Source: VXRJ01 sp965246995 (GTDB lineage: Bacteria > Acidobacteriota > Vicinamibacteria > Vicinamibacterales > UBA8438). From it: a stretch of DNA of 64,000 nucleotides. The notes below the pieces were generated by a model, which was given only the letters and a program-made list of their open reading frames with translations, did no database searches and was not told the origin of the DNA. The position numbers and the translations under genes were made by a program. Of this stretch, positions 42,504 to 50,970 are shown in pieces. Every line of letters begins with the position of its first letter. Positions within the stretch are counted from its first letter, which is position 1. The DNA is taken from positions 3,844,001-3,908,000 of the forward strand of contig OZ252008.1 in the NCBI GenBank assembly GCA_965246995.1. The letters are read 5' to 3'.

Positions 42504-45029
42504 ATGGTCCGGACGGCGTTCATCGTCCTGCTGATCGCCTACCTGCCGGGCGCGCTCATCTTCCGGCTTCCCCTCGCCGAGCGCTCGCGCAGGGCCGCGC
42601 TCTCCGCCGAAGAGCGCGTGTTCTGGGCAGTCGCCATCAGCCTCGCGCTCTCTTCCATCGTTGCGTTCGCGCTCGCCGCGACCGGTAGGTTCCAGCTCGA
42701 ACGCTTGATTTTGGTCAACGGCGGGATCAGCCTCACCATCGGGCTCTTGTGGCGGCTGAAACTGCGCTTCGGCGGGGAGGCGCCGCGGCCGACCTGGACC
42801 GCCGGCGCACCGCTCGCCTTGCTGCTGCTGGCCGCCGGGACCTTCTTCTTCGTCCCGCCCGCGGAGTACGTCAACGGTGGCCGGGATCCTGCGGTGTACT
42901 TCAACTCGGGGATCCAGATCGCCCAGCGCGGATCGCTGCTCATCGACGACCCGCTCGTCCGATCCGTGCCGGCGCAGCACCGCGAACTGTTCTTCCGACC
43001 GGAACCACCCGACGCGACATTCGACAGCTCGAGGTTCCTCGGGTTCTTCGTCCTCGACCAGGAGGCCGGCACGGTAGTCGGCCAGTTCCCGCACCTGTAT
43101 CCGGTATGGATCGCGATCGCGTACGAGACGTACGGGCTGACCGGCGCCCGCTACGTGCACGGGCTCTGGGGAGTGCTCGGCGTGCTCGCCGTCTACCTGA
43201 CCGGGGCCGCCTTGTTCGGCCGGCGCGCCGCCTTCGCGGGCGCCGCGCTCCTCGCGGTGAACGTCGCCCAAGTGTGGTTCGCCCGCTATTTCTGTGTCGA
43301 GATGATCTTCCAGGCGCTGGTGTTCGCCGGGATGCTCGCCTACATCCGCGCGCATGTCGACGGCGACCGGTTCTTTGCGCCCATCGCGGGGATCCTGATT
43401 GGATTGACCCCCTTCCTCCACATCACCGGCGTCGTCGCCATCGGCGCCCTCGGCCTCGCCGCTCTCCTGGGCCGTTACGGGGGTCAGCGCTTCCTGGCGT
43501 CGTTTGCGCTGCCGCTCGTGGTGGCGACGGGCCTAGCGGCGGTGTACTACCTGACGGCGCTGGCAACGTACACGCCGCTCTGGTACTTCGGCAGGCTCCG
43601 GCCGGAACACGTCGTCGTCATCGCCGGCGCCCTCGCGGTAGTAGCCCTGGCGTTCGCGGCCGGCCGCCCGATGTTCTCGGCGCGGGTCAGGCGGTGGCTG
43701 CCGCCGTTGGCCACAGCGGCGCTCTGGATCCTGGCCGCCTACGCCCTCTTCATCCGGGTGAAGGGCGGGCTCCCGGCGACGCGTGACCCGGCGGCGCTCT
43801 ATCCGGAGGGCCTCTACAGCTACACGTTCTACTACCTGCAACCACTCGGGCTTGCGGCGGCGCTCGCCGGGTGGGCGGTCGTTTCGCGGCGGCGATTCTG
43901 GCCGTCCTGGGGCTTCCTCGCCGTGGCGGCGGCGTTCGCGGTCGTCGTCTTCTACGACCCGCACATCACCCCCGACCACTTCTGGGCGGGGCGGCGCTAC
44001 GTGTCGGTCATCCTGCCGGCCTCCCTGTTGCTGATTGGCGCTGCCGCTTTCACACCCGCGCCGTTGCCAGACTGGCCCGGGCTGGCGTGGGCACGGGGGC
44101 CCGCCGCCGCGCGCCTGCGGATGGCGGCCGGCGTCGTGCTCGTCGCGGCGCTCGGCTGGCAGTACCTGCAGGCCACCCGGCCGATTCTGCGGCACGTCGA
44201 GCACGCCGGCGTGATCTCGACCGTCGAGCAGCTTGCCGGACGGTTCACGCCGGACGATCTGCTGCTGTTCGGAAACCGGGGCGTCACCGACGCGCAGGCG
44301 TTCGCCCTGCCGCTCGCCTACGTGTATGGCCGGAACGTGCTGTCGCTCCGCGAGTGGGAGCCGGACCCAATACTCCTGCGGCAGTTCCTCGACTGGGCGC
44401 GCACCCGCTACGCGCGCGTCTTCTTCATCGGCGGCGCCACCGCGCTACACACCTCCCGTACGGGAGCCGCCCTGGTGAGCCGCGAACAGACCCGGATCCC
44501 GCACTACGACCGGACGCTGAACGCCTATCCGAACGGAGCGGTCAACTGGGAGTTCAACTACGGCATCTACGACCTCCTGGTCGATCCGCCCCCGCCCGGC
44601 CCCTTCGACCTGGACGTCGGCGGAGACGACGACCTGCAGGCGCTGGGAATGCACCCACGGACGCTGGACGAGCGCGGCGTCACCTACCGCTGGACCACCG
44701 CGAGGTCGATCGTGTGGGTGGTCGGGACCCTCCCGGAGACGCGCGAGATCACCCTGCACATGAGCAACGGGGGCCGGCCGGAGGCGGCCGGCGTGGCGGA
44801 GGTCCGAATCACTCTCAACGACGAGCCGCTCGGTTCGATCACCGTCCCCGACGACAGGTTCCGGCCGTACGCCGTCACCATCCCGCCGGCGCTCGCGCAG
44901 GCCATCGCCGCCAGCGAAGGGGCGGCCGAGCTGCGGATCGAGACCGTGCCCTGGATCCCGCTGCACGTGCTCGGTATCCCGGACCAGCGCGAGCTGGGCG
45001 TGATGCTCGACCGCGTAGAGGTCCGGTAA
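42504..45029 (+). CDS. Large GT39-like membrane glycosyltransferase
   Basis: An 841-residue membrane protein starting with a helix (FIVLLIAYLPGALIFRLP). Loop with the acidic/aromatic catalytic-type sequence: FVPPAEYVNGGRDPAVYFNS near 130, then SSRFLGFFVLDQEAGTVVGQ and QFPHLYPVWIAIAYETYG. About twelve helices run to residue 560; HITPDHFWAGRRYVSVILPA near 495 precedes the last helices. The remaining 280 residues are soluble: LLLFGNRGVTDAQAFALP, a Tyr/Trp-rich part and a beta-sandwich-like end (EITLHMSNGG, VRITLNDEPLGSITVPDD, RELGVMLDRVEVR). A similar end domain is fused to the GMC oxidoreductase. Substrate unknown. Confidence 0.82.
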   Translation: MVRTAFIVLLIAYLPGALIFRLPLAERSRRAALSAEERVFWAVAISLALSSIVAFALAATGRFQLERLILVNGGISLTIGLLWRLKLRFGGEAPRPTWTAGAPLALLLLAAGTFFFVPPAEYVNGGRDPAVYFNSGIQIAQRGSLLIDDPLVRSVPAQHRELFFRPEPPDATFDSSRFLGFFVLDQEAGTVVGQFPHLYPVWIAIAYETYGLTGARYVHGLWGVLGVLAVYLTGAALFGRRAAFAGAALLAVNVAQVWFARYFCVEMIFQALVFAGMLAYIRAHVDGDRFFAPIAGILIGLTPFLHITGVVAIGALGLAALLGRYGGQRFLASFALPLVVATGLAAVYYLTALATYTPLWYFGRLRPEHVVVIAGALAVVALAFAAGRPMFSARVRRWLPPLATAALWILAAYALFIRVKGGLPATRDPAALYPEGLYSYTFYYLQPLGLAAALAGWAVVSRRRFWPSWGFLAVAAAFAVVVFYDPHITPDHFWAGRRYVSVILPASLLLIGAAAFTPAPLPDWPGLAWARGPAAARLRMAAGVVLVAALGWQYLQATRPILRHVEHAGVISTVEQLAGRFTPDDLLLFGNRGVTDAQAFALPLAYVYGRNVLSLREWEPDPILLRQFLDWARTRYARVFFIGGATALHTSRTGAALVSREQTRIPHYDRTLNAYPNGAVNWEFNYGIYDLLVDPPPPGPFDLDVGGDDDLQALGMHPRTLDERGVTYRWTTARSIVWVVGTLPETREITLHMSNGGRPEAAGVAEVRITLNDEPLGSITVPDDRFRPYAVTIPPALAQAIAASEGAAELRIETVPWIPLHVLGIPDQRELGVMLDRVEVR

Positions 45030-45044
45030 CCGTCGCGATGTTGC

Positions 45045-46241
45045 CTAGCGCCAAGCGCCGCGAGGCTTGCGCGCGACGACCATCAACCCCATCGCCACCC
45101 ACGGCGCGTAGCGGCCAAGCGGGAACATCCGGCGCATCGTGCGAACGTACTCGGCACGGTTGCCTTCGCGCTGCAGGAAGTCCGTCACCTGTTCGCGGTT
45201 GAAAAGGTTCCGCAGGCGAAGCTCGAGATACAGGCAATCCTGCTCGACGAACTCGAAGCCGCACCCAGGCAGCAGGTCACGGGTAAGGGTGCGATAGGAC
45301 AGCTCGTTGAGATGGTCGGGGCTGTAGGGACTCTCCAATCCCTCCACCAGCGCGACCAGCCGCTCCCGGTTGGGCGTGGTAATCACGGCCACTCCGCCCG
45401 GCTTCAGGACGCGCCACCACTCGCGGAGGGCACGCCGGACGTCGGTCACGTGCTCGATGATCTCGCCGGCGAAGAGCGCATCGAACTCGCCGTCCCGGAA
45501 CGGCACGGCGTCCGCGTCGAAGACGGCCCAGGTCTGGTGGGGAAACTGCTTGGCGCGGGACTGCACCCAACCGAAGTTCAGATCTCCGGCGTAGACGTGA
45601 AACGGAAACGGGCCCCGCATGTCGGTAAAGAGCGACCGGCCGCAGCCGACGTCGAGCACGCGCCCTCTCGGAACGTGACGTTCGAACAGGCGCTGTAGTC
45701 GCCGGAGCTTGTACTGGTGCAGCTCGGGCAGGAAGGGCGTGACCGCGGGACTCGCGTACCCGTCCACCGCATGCTGGCGCTCGTAGAAGGCCAGCAGGAT
45801 GTCGCGGTCGACGAATTTCAGCAGCGCCCGCTCCAACCGGGCGATCTCCCCGTTCGGGCGCCGCATCACGAGCTCGATGTCCCCGAGTGGATCGAACCTG
45901 AAGTCGGGGTTCGTCCAGCACGACACCGCCGGCACATCCTCCCCGTCGACCACGAGGCGGACCGACCCCGGGCGGATCGGATCGAATGCCATGGCCAGGG
46001 TGCCGCGCCCGCGCCGGCCCGGCAAGCCGAAATGCCACCACCCCACGTGCCGGTCCGGATGGGCGTGGTTGTTGTAGGCGTAGATGTCGACGTTGAAGAT
46101 GTAGTCGGTGACCGAGCCGAGCGAGTAGAGGAAGTCCAGCGAGGCTCGCCGGCGCTCGACGACGATGCTCCGCCGGACGGGCACGGCGCGCAATCCGAAC
46201 GGGAGACGAAAGCGCTGCATGATCAACCGCGCGCGGGGCAT
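45045..46241 (-). CDS. SAM-dependent methyltransferase with an N-terminal accessory domain
   Basis: About 398 residues from ATG 46241 (or 46220, MQRFRLPFG); the frame open to 46457 overlaps the neighbour and is not used. Residues 1-150 form a domain I do not recognise, with DYIFNVDIYAYNNHAHPDRH, WWHFGLPGRRGRGTLAMAF and DPLGDIELVMRRPNGEIARL. The methyltransferase follows: RGRVLDVGCGRSLFTDMRG (SAM site), VYAGDLNFGWVQSRAK, FDADAVPFRDGEFDALFAGE, EIIEHVTDVRRALREWW, RVLKPGGVAVITTPNRERL. The C-terminus (RTMRRMFPLGRYAPWVAMGL) is hydrophobic. Likely acts on a glycan or lipid-linked sugar. Confidence 0.82.
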   Translation of the reverse strand: MPRARLIMQRFRLPFGLRAVPVRRSIVVERRRASLDFLYSLGSVTDYIFNVDIYAYNNHAHPDRHVGWWHFGLPGRRGRGTLAMAFDPIRPGSVRLVVDGEDVPAVSCWTNPDFRFDPLGDIELVMRRPNGEIARLERALLKFVDRDILLAFYERQHAVDGYASPAVTPFLPELHQYKLRRLQRLFERHVPRGRVLDVGCGRSLFTDMRGPFPFHVYAGDLNFGWVQSRAKQFPHQTWAVFDADAVPFRDGEFDALFAGEIIEHVTDVRRALREWWRVLKPGGVAVITTPNRERLVALVEGLESPYSPDHLNELSYRTLTRDLLPGCGFEFVEQDCLYLELRLRNLFNREQVTDFLQREGNRAEYVRTMRRMFPLGRYAPWVAMGLMVVARKPRGAWR

Positions 46242-46318
46242 CCGGGCCTGACTCGACGCAACACGCTCGCGCCGTCCGCTAGCGGGAAGCGGATATCGGC
46301 CAGATAGAGGATGGTCAC
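46223..46318 (-). pseudogene. N-terminal scrap of a GT4 gene
   Basis: Thirty-one codons from GTG 46318 read MTILYLADIRFPLADGASVL then RRVR, the very typical start of a GT4 enzyme (compare MTILYVATDQQ at 41174), and then lose similarity and stop at 46223. The GTG overlaps the stop of the membrane protein at 46315, so a GT4 gene once followed it. The body has been deleted and replaced by the methyltransferase gene. Confidence 0.6.
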
Positions 46319-47760
46319 GGCGTCCCGGACGGCTCGTCGTAGCGTTCCGGGTCGAGGTAGAACGATCTGCGGTCGAAAAGGTACCGGTACGCGAGCGTCG
46401 GCAGGACGCGCGGCAGGACGAACGCCGTCGTGTAGGCGTTGCGGGCCAGCTCCACACGTCCCCGGTCCATCAGTTGAGCGCCGTACTGCGCCATCAGGCC
46501 GACGTTCCAGATGACGCCACCGATGGCCAGCGCCGCCACCGCCCGCCGCCAGACGGAGCGTTGCGCCAGCTTGAACAGCGCGGTGAGGCCGATCACGAGG
46601 ATGATCGTCGTCCCGATGAAGCGCCGCTGGCCGTAGGTGCCGGAGAGCTCCCACCGCAAGATGGCGCCCGCGATGTAGGCCTGCGACGCGAACATGGCCA
46701 GCAGGCAGATGCCGACCCGTCGCGCCCCGGCGTCGCCCCGGCCATCGCCCGACCAGGCGAACCAGGCGAGCCCGCCGACCGCCACGAGGGCCAGCGGCGT
46801 CCAGAAGAAGAAGCCGTGGTTCGGGTGGAAGAGGACGTCGGAAAGATGCGGCGCGTACCACAGCATCCGGTTGTCGAGGGTGTAGGGCGTCGTGAACTGA
46901 CCGTAGAGCGTCTGGTAGATCAACAACTGCGGCGAGTAGCAGAGCAGCGAGACGGCGGCGCCGGCCACCACCCGCACGACCAGCGTCCGGACGCGCGCCC
47001 ACTCGGCGGCCCGGGCCGCGCCGGCGACCGACCAGAGGTAGTCGATGGCGGGACCAACGACGAAAAAGACCGCCTGCTCGCGCACCATCACCATCAGCGC
47101 GCAGACGGCGCCCAGCCCCATCAGGCCGCCGAGCGACCAGGTCTCGCGCACCCGGAGCCAGACCGCGACGAACAGCGCCGCCGCGAACGCGCTGCAGGCG
47201 TGGCTGAAGCCGGGCGCGATGTACATGTAGTGGAGCAGCGGCGTGCCGAGCCAGATGGCGAGCCCGGCCGGATGCGCCCCCCCCACCAGGCGGCGCGCGG
47301 TCACGATGGCGATGCAGATGGCCAGGAAGCCGTAGAACGCGGAGCCCAACGTGACGGCGCGCAAGTACGGCCTCGAGTAGCCGTCGGCCGGCACCTCCGA
47401 TCCGAACGCGCGCCGGATGCGCGTGGTGACGTCGGCGACGGCGTAGAACGGCGACCAGAGAATCGCCGGTCCCACCGTCCAGTAGCTGTAGCGGAGCCCG
47501 GTGGCGGTCTCCCGCACCAGATAGCTCTCGTAGAACGTCCAGGCGACGGCGATCCCGCGGTCATAGAAGTAGCGGTACTCGTTGTCGAACGAGACGTCGT
47601 GGTCGAACCAGAGCGACCGGAGGTTGGCGAAGTAGCCCACCTCGTCGGACGCGTAGAGGCGCGGCGTGATGGCGGGCAGCGCGAGGACGAACAGCAGGAC
47701 CGGCACCATCCACTGCCGGCTGTGACCCAGGTAGGACCGGCCTCCGCGTGCCGTCGTCAT
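46315..47760 (-). CDS. GT39-like membrane glycosyltransferase
   Basis: A 481-residue protein with about ten helices. Helix 1 (WMVPVLLFVLALPAITPRL) is followed by YASDEVGYFANLRSLWFDHD, the acidic catalytic-type loop, then DNEYRYFYDRGIAVAWTFYE and RYSYWTVGPAILWSPFYAVA. Further on: MYIAPGFSHACSAFAAALF, MVMVREQAVFFVVGPA, NHGFFFWTPLALVAVGGLAW and AYIAGAILRWELSGTYGQRR, the last a usual loop in this family. The short tail (YLFDRRSFYLDPERYDEP) is cytoplasmic or periplasmic. Divergent from the flippase with only 38 bases between starts. Confidence 0.82.
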   Translation of the reverse strand: MTTARGGRSYLGHSRQWMVPVLLFVLALPAITPRLYASDEVGYFANLRSLWFDHDVSFDNEYRYFYDRGIAVAWTFYESYLVRETATGLRYSYWTVGPAILWSPFYAVADVTTRIRRAFGSEVPADGYSRPYLRAVTLGSAFYGFLAICIAIVTARRLVGGAHPAGLAIWLGTPLLHYMYIAPGFSHACSAFAAALFVAVWLRVRETWSLGGLMGLGAVCALMVMVREQAVFFVVGPAIDYLWSVAGAARAAEWARVRTLVVRVVAGAAVSLLCYSPQLLIYQTLYGQFTTPYTLDNRMLWYAPHLSDVLFHPNHGFFFWTPLALVAVGGLAWFAWSGDGRGDAGARRVGICLLAMFASQAYIAGAILRWELSGTYGQRRFIGTTIILVIGLTALFKLAQRSVWRRAVAALAIGGVIWNVGLMAQYGAQLMDRGRVELARNAYTTAFVLPRVLPTLAYRYLFDRRSFYLDPERYDEPSGTP

Positions 47761-47798
47761 CGGCCGTGAGTATATCGGTTAGCCATTATCATCCCCCG

Positions 47799-49277
47799 AT
47801 GTTCGCCAACGTCCGCCGGGTCTTTTCCCAGTTGGTGGTCTACGGATCGGGCGAGATCCTCCTCTTCGGCATCAGCTTTCTGCTCGTCCCGGTCTATACC
47901 CGCGTTCTGACGCCGGCGGAGTACGGCGTGCTCGGACTCCTCCTGCTGCTCCGCGCGTTCCTCCGGCCGCTGAATCAACTGGGCCTGGACGAGTCGTTCC
48001 TGCGCTTCTATTACGACTGCGGCGACGATGTGGCGCGTCGGACGCTGACCGGCACGACGCTGGTCGCCATCGGTCTGGCGAGCGGCGTGGTGCTTACCGT
48101 GCTGCTCGCCGGCGCTCCCACGTTCAGCCGCCTGCTGCTCGGCTCGCCCGAGCATGCCTGGACGCTCCGGCTGCTCGCCCTGAACGGCTTCCTGCAGGCG
48201 TTCCTCTGCGTCCCCCACAGCCTGCTCCGGATCCGCAATCAGCCGGAGCGGTTCGCGCGCTGGACGGTGGGCGGCGGCCTCGGCGCCGCGGCGGGACGCC
48301 TGCTGCTGGTGGTCGGCTTCCGGATGGGCGTGTTCGGCATCATGCTGGCCGACCTGCTCGCCTCGGTCGTCCTGGTCGCCGGCCTGTCCCGCGTGGTCGA
48401 GCGCCCCATCGGGCGCGCCTCGTGGCAGCGGGCGCGCGAAATGCTGCGCTACGGTTTGCCGCGCGTGCCGAATGTGCTGCTGCAGCAGGTGACGATGATG
48501 TCCGACCGCTTCTTCCTGCGCATCTCCCACCCGCTCTCGGACGTCGGCATCTATCAGTTGGGCGGCACCGTCGCCAACGTCCTGCGCATCTACCCGGAAG
48601 CGTTCCGCCGCGCCTGGATGCCGTTTGCGTTCGAGACGATGGATCAGCCGGACGCGCCGCGGCAGTTCGCCCGCCTCGCGACGGTCGCCTTCGCGGTGCT
48701 GGTGTTCGGGACGCTGGGTATCGCCATCCTCGCCGCGCCGGCGGTGCAGATCATGACGCCGCCGACGTTCCATGGCGCCGCCGCGGTCGTGCCCTTCCTG
48801 GTCCTGAGCGTCGCCCTGCACGGCGCCGCCGTCTTCCTGACGACGTCGCTCAACGTGGCGAAGCGGACGCGCGCCCTGCCGGTCGCCGCCGCCGGCGGCG
48901 CCGCGGTCACCGTAGCGGGCCACCTGACGCTGATCCCGCGGTTCGGACTGCTGGGCGCGGCCGGCGCCACCGCGGCGGGCCAGGCGGCGCGCGTCATCGT
49001 GATGACGGTCGCGGCGCAACGCGTGTACCACATCCCCTACGAGACCGGCCGACTGTTCCGCACAGCGGTCGTCGGCCTCGTCCTTTACGTCGCCGCCGGG
49101 TTCGCGCCGGCGGATGTCTCGGCGGAGGCGCTGATCGTCCGCGGGGGCCTGCTGGCCGCGTTTCCGCTGGCGCTGGTGGCCGCCGGCGTGGTCGACCGGG
49201 ACGCGCTGCGGCGCCTGCGGGCCCGCGCCGCCGGCCGCGGCGCCCCGCCGCCCGCCGAACCGGGGGAACTGGAGTGA
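47799..49277 (+). CDS. Polysaccharide flippase (Wzx/MATE-type)
   Basis: A 492-residue protein of the MOP superfamily that flips lipid-linked oligosaccharides across the inner membrane. ATG 47799 gives the usual start QLVVYGSGEILLFGISFLLV, then PVYTRVLTPAEYGVLGLLLL and LNQLGLDESFLRFYYD. Second half starts at YGLPRVPNVLLQQVTMMSDR, FFLRISHPLSDVGIYQLGGT and TTSLNVAKRTRALPVAAAGG, a layout common in O-antigen flippases; about twelve to fourteen helices. The stop overlaps the GTG of the sulfotransferase, so the two are coupled. It is the export step for the glycan made by neighbouring transferases. Confidence 0.9.
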   Translation: MFANVRRVFSQLVVYGSGEILLFGISFLLVPVYTRVLTPAEYGVLGLLLLLRAFLRPLNQLGLDESFLRFYYDCGDDVARRTLTGTTLVAIGLASGVVLTVLLAGAPTFSRLLLGSPEHAWTLRLLALNGFLQAFLCVPHSLLRIRNQPERFARWTVGGGLGAAAGRLLLVVGFRMGVFGIMLADLLASVVLVAGLSRVVERPIGRASWQRAREMLRYGLPRVPNVLLQQVTMMSDRFFLRISHPLSDVGIYQLGGTVANVLRIYPEAFRRAWMPFAFETMDQPDAPRQFARLATVAFAVLVFGTLGIAILAAPAVQIMTPPTFHGAAAVVPFLVLSVALHGAAVFLTTSLNVAKRTRALPVAAAGGAAVTVAGHLTLIPRFGLLGAAGATAAGQAARVIVMTVAAQRVYHIPYETGRLFRTAVVGLVLYVAAGFAPADVSAEALIVRGGLLAAFPLALVAAGVVDRDALRRLRARAAGRGAPPPAEPGELE

Positions 49278-50092
49278 CCATCGCCCGGACCGTCGAGAAG
49301 CGGTTCAAGCAGTTGCTCTCACTCGGCAGCCGGTGGACGAGCCGGTTTCCCGATGAACGGTTCATCTTCATCAGCGGGTTTCACCATTCAGGCACCACGC
49401 TCGTCCAGGAGGTGCTGCGCGGGCAGGGCGCCTTCATGTTCGTCGATGTCCGCGACGACGGCGAGCCCGGCCGGCCGCTCGAGACGCATCTCCGGGACCT
49501 CTACCGTCTGCGGCGGGAGGCGTTGCAGGGGGACCACACCTCCGCCGCGATGAAGTTCCCGAGCAACACCGCCGAGGGCGTCAGGCGGCTGGCCCGCGAG
49601 CTACCGCTCCTCGCCCCCCGCTGCACGCTGGTCCTCTGCTATCGCGACCCGGCCGCCACCGTGCTGTCGCTCGCCAACCGGAACGGCTGGGATCCCGACC
49701 GCGCCCGCCGCGACGCCGCCGCGCAGCAGGCCGTCGCCGACGCTTGGCAGGACTACACGGACCGGCATCGCGGCCGCGTCGTCCGCCTCGCCCTGGAGGA
49801 CTTCACCGCCGATCCCGAGTCCTATGTCCGGGCGATCCTCGGCCTGCCGATCGATCGACCACTGCCAGTTGCCATAATGGCCGGGGGGTGGCAGGAAGGT
49901 GATGACCTACCAATACTTCCAGACTCTGGTAGTCATAACGAAAGGCGCCGACTTCAGACCCGTCTACCAATTTATCCGGTGGGGCGGGACGACTGGCAGG
50001 AGACGGCAACCGACGCGGCGGTCGCCAGCGTGCTGCGCGCCATCCGCGAGCAGTACGGCACCTCGCCGACTTTCTCGCCCGCTCGAGATTGA
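49274..50092 (+). CDS. Sulfotransferase
   Basis: A 272-residue PAPS-dependent sulfotransferase of the carbohydrate type. FIFISGFHHSGTTLVQEVLR near 30 is the 5'-phosphosulfate loop (a GxxHSGTTL variant); CTLVLCYRDPAATVLSLANR near 120 is the 3'-phosphate site, with R and S in place; RVVRLALEDFTADPESYVRA near 160 closes the fold. GTG start overlaps the flippase stop. From about residue 195 (PLPVAIMAGGWQEGDDLPIL onward) the sequence is less typical, but the end (DAAVASVLRAIREQYG) looks normal. It would sulfate the exported glycan or its precursor. Confidence 0.85.
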   Translation: MTIARTVEKRFKQLLSLGSRWTSRFPDERFIFISGFHHSGTTLVQEVLRGQGAFMFVDVRDDGEPGRPLETHLRDLYRLRREALQGDHTSAAMKFPSNTAEGVRRLARELPLLAPRCTLVLCYRDPAATVLSLANRNGWDPDRARRDAAAQQAVADAWQDYTDRHRGRVVRLALEDFTADPESYVRAILGLPIDRPLPVAIMAGGWQEGDDLPILPDSGSHNERRRLQTRLPIYPVGRDDWQETATDAAVASVLRAIREQYGTSPTFSPARD

Positions 50093-50123
50093 TCCGAGAA
50101 CGGCAACCACCCGACCGTAGCGA

Positions 50124-50540
50124 TCAGAACTGCCGCAGGTAGCGGCGCGTGCCGGTGCGACGCGGGCGCTCGATCCAGTAGCTGCGCGCGTTGCGGTCAG
50201 GCCCGCGGTGCAGCGTGTCGCCGCGGACGAGACGCGACAATAGGCCTATCGGCGTCACGACGGCGAAGTACACAACACCCATCATCAGGTGCGAGACCGT
50301 CCAGCCGATCGGCAGTGCGGCGTACATCCAGCCGACGAGGATCGGCCGCCGGAGCGGCGGGGCTAACCAGTAAAGGGCGGCAAGCGCGCCGCCGGCAGAC
50401 CAGATGCCGAGCGCGGCGACCGGAGCGCGGAACTGCCACCGGGCGATTGCGCCGACCAGCGCGACAAAGACCGGCAGCAACAGACCGAACCAGCGCAGGT
50501 CGCGGGGCGATGGATTGCGGTTGATCCGGAAGTGCGACAT
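50124..50540 (-). CDS. SxtJ-like membrane protein (copy 1)
   Basis: A 138-residue protein with three or four hydrophobic segments: FGLLLPVFVALVGAIARWQF, WSAGGALAALYWLAPPLRR, PILVGWMYAALPIGWTVSHL and VVYFAVVTPIGLLSRLV; the basic tail ends GTRRYLRQF. It belongs to the SxtJ family, found beside O-carbamoyltransferases, including sxtI in saxitoxin clusters; molecular role unknown. About 90% identical by eye to the copy at 58617. It starts 4 bases after the stop of a carbamoyltransferase fragment, as in the complete cassette. It looks intact but has lost its partner. Confidence 0.85.
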   Translation of the reverse strand: MSHFRINRNPSPRDLRWFGLLLPVFVALVGAIARWQFRAPVAALGIWSAGGALAALYWLAPPLRRPILVGWMYAALPIGWTVSHLMMGVVYFAVVTPIGLLSRLVRGDTLHRGPDRNARSYWIERPRRTGTRRYLRQF

Positions 50541-50544
50541 GGCG

Positions 50545-50822
50545 TCAGTCCATCTCGAACTGGGCGAGGTGTGCCTCCGCGTCGACCCGCGCGCCCTCCG
50601 GCTGCCGTTCCTTCAGCAGGACGGACCGGCCGAGCACCAGCGCATCCATGCCGGTCGCCATGAAGCAGCGCCACGCATCGTCGGGCGTCCGGACGATCGG
50701 CTCGCCCCGGACGTTGAAACTGGTGTTGACCATCACGGGACAGCCGGTCTTCACCTCGAACGTGCGCAGCAGGGCAGCGAATCGGCCGTGACGCGCGCTA
50801 TCGACGGTTTGCAGACGGGCGT
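50545..50822 (-). pseudogene. C-terminal fragment of a NodU-type carbamoyltransferase (copy 1)
   Basis: About 90 codons, ARLQTVDSARHGRFAALLR then GCPVMVNTSFNVRGEPIVRT and ATGMDALVLGRSVLLKERQ, match the end of the complete gene at 59038. The N-terminal 500 residues, including all catalytic motifs, are missing. At 50822 it is joined head to head with a piece of sxtJ on the other strand, so an inversion or inverted duplication broke it. Confidence 0.88.
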
Positions 50823-50823
50823 C

Positions 50824-50970
50824 GTGTTCGCCGTCGTGACGCCGATCGGCCTTGTGTCGCGACTCGCCCGGGGCGACACGCTGCACCGCAAGCCCGACCG
50901 CAACGAGCGTAGCTACTGGATCGAGTGGCCGCGTCGCGGCGGCACGCGGCGCTATCTGCGCCAGTTCTGA
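50824..50970 (+). pseudogene. C-terminal fragment of an SxtJ-like gene, inverted
   Basis: The plus strand encodes VFAVVTPIGLVSRLARGDTL to GTRRYLRQF and a stop, the last third of an SxtJ-like protein. Its stop overlaps the 3' end of the convergent PA14-GT39 gene at 50952, the same convergent overlap as between 58617 (sxtJ) and 58626 (PA14-GT39 end) in the other locus. Confidence 0.85.

Noticed and set aside
46474..47769. A 431-codon plus-strand frame opposite the GT39-like gene
   Set aside because: Shadow frame rich in R, E, H and Q; the opposite strand has coherent membrane helices.
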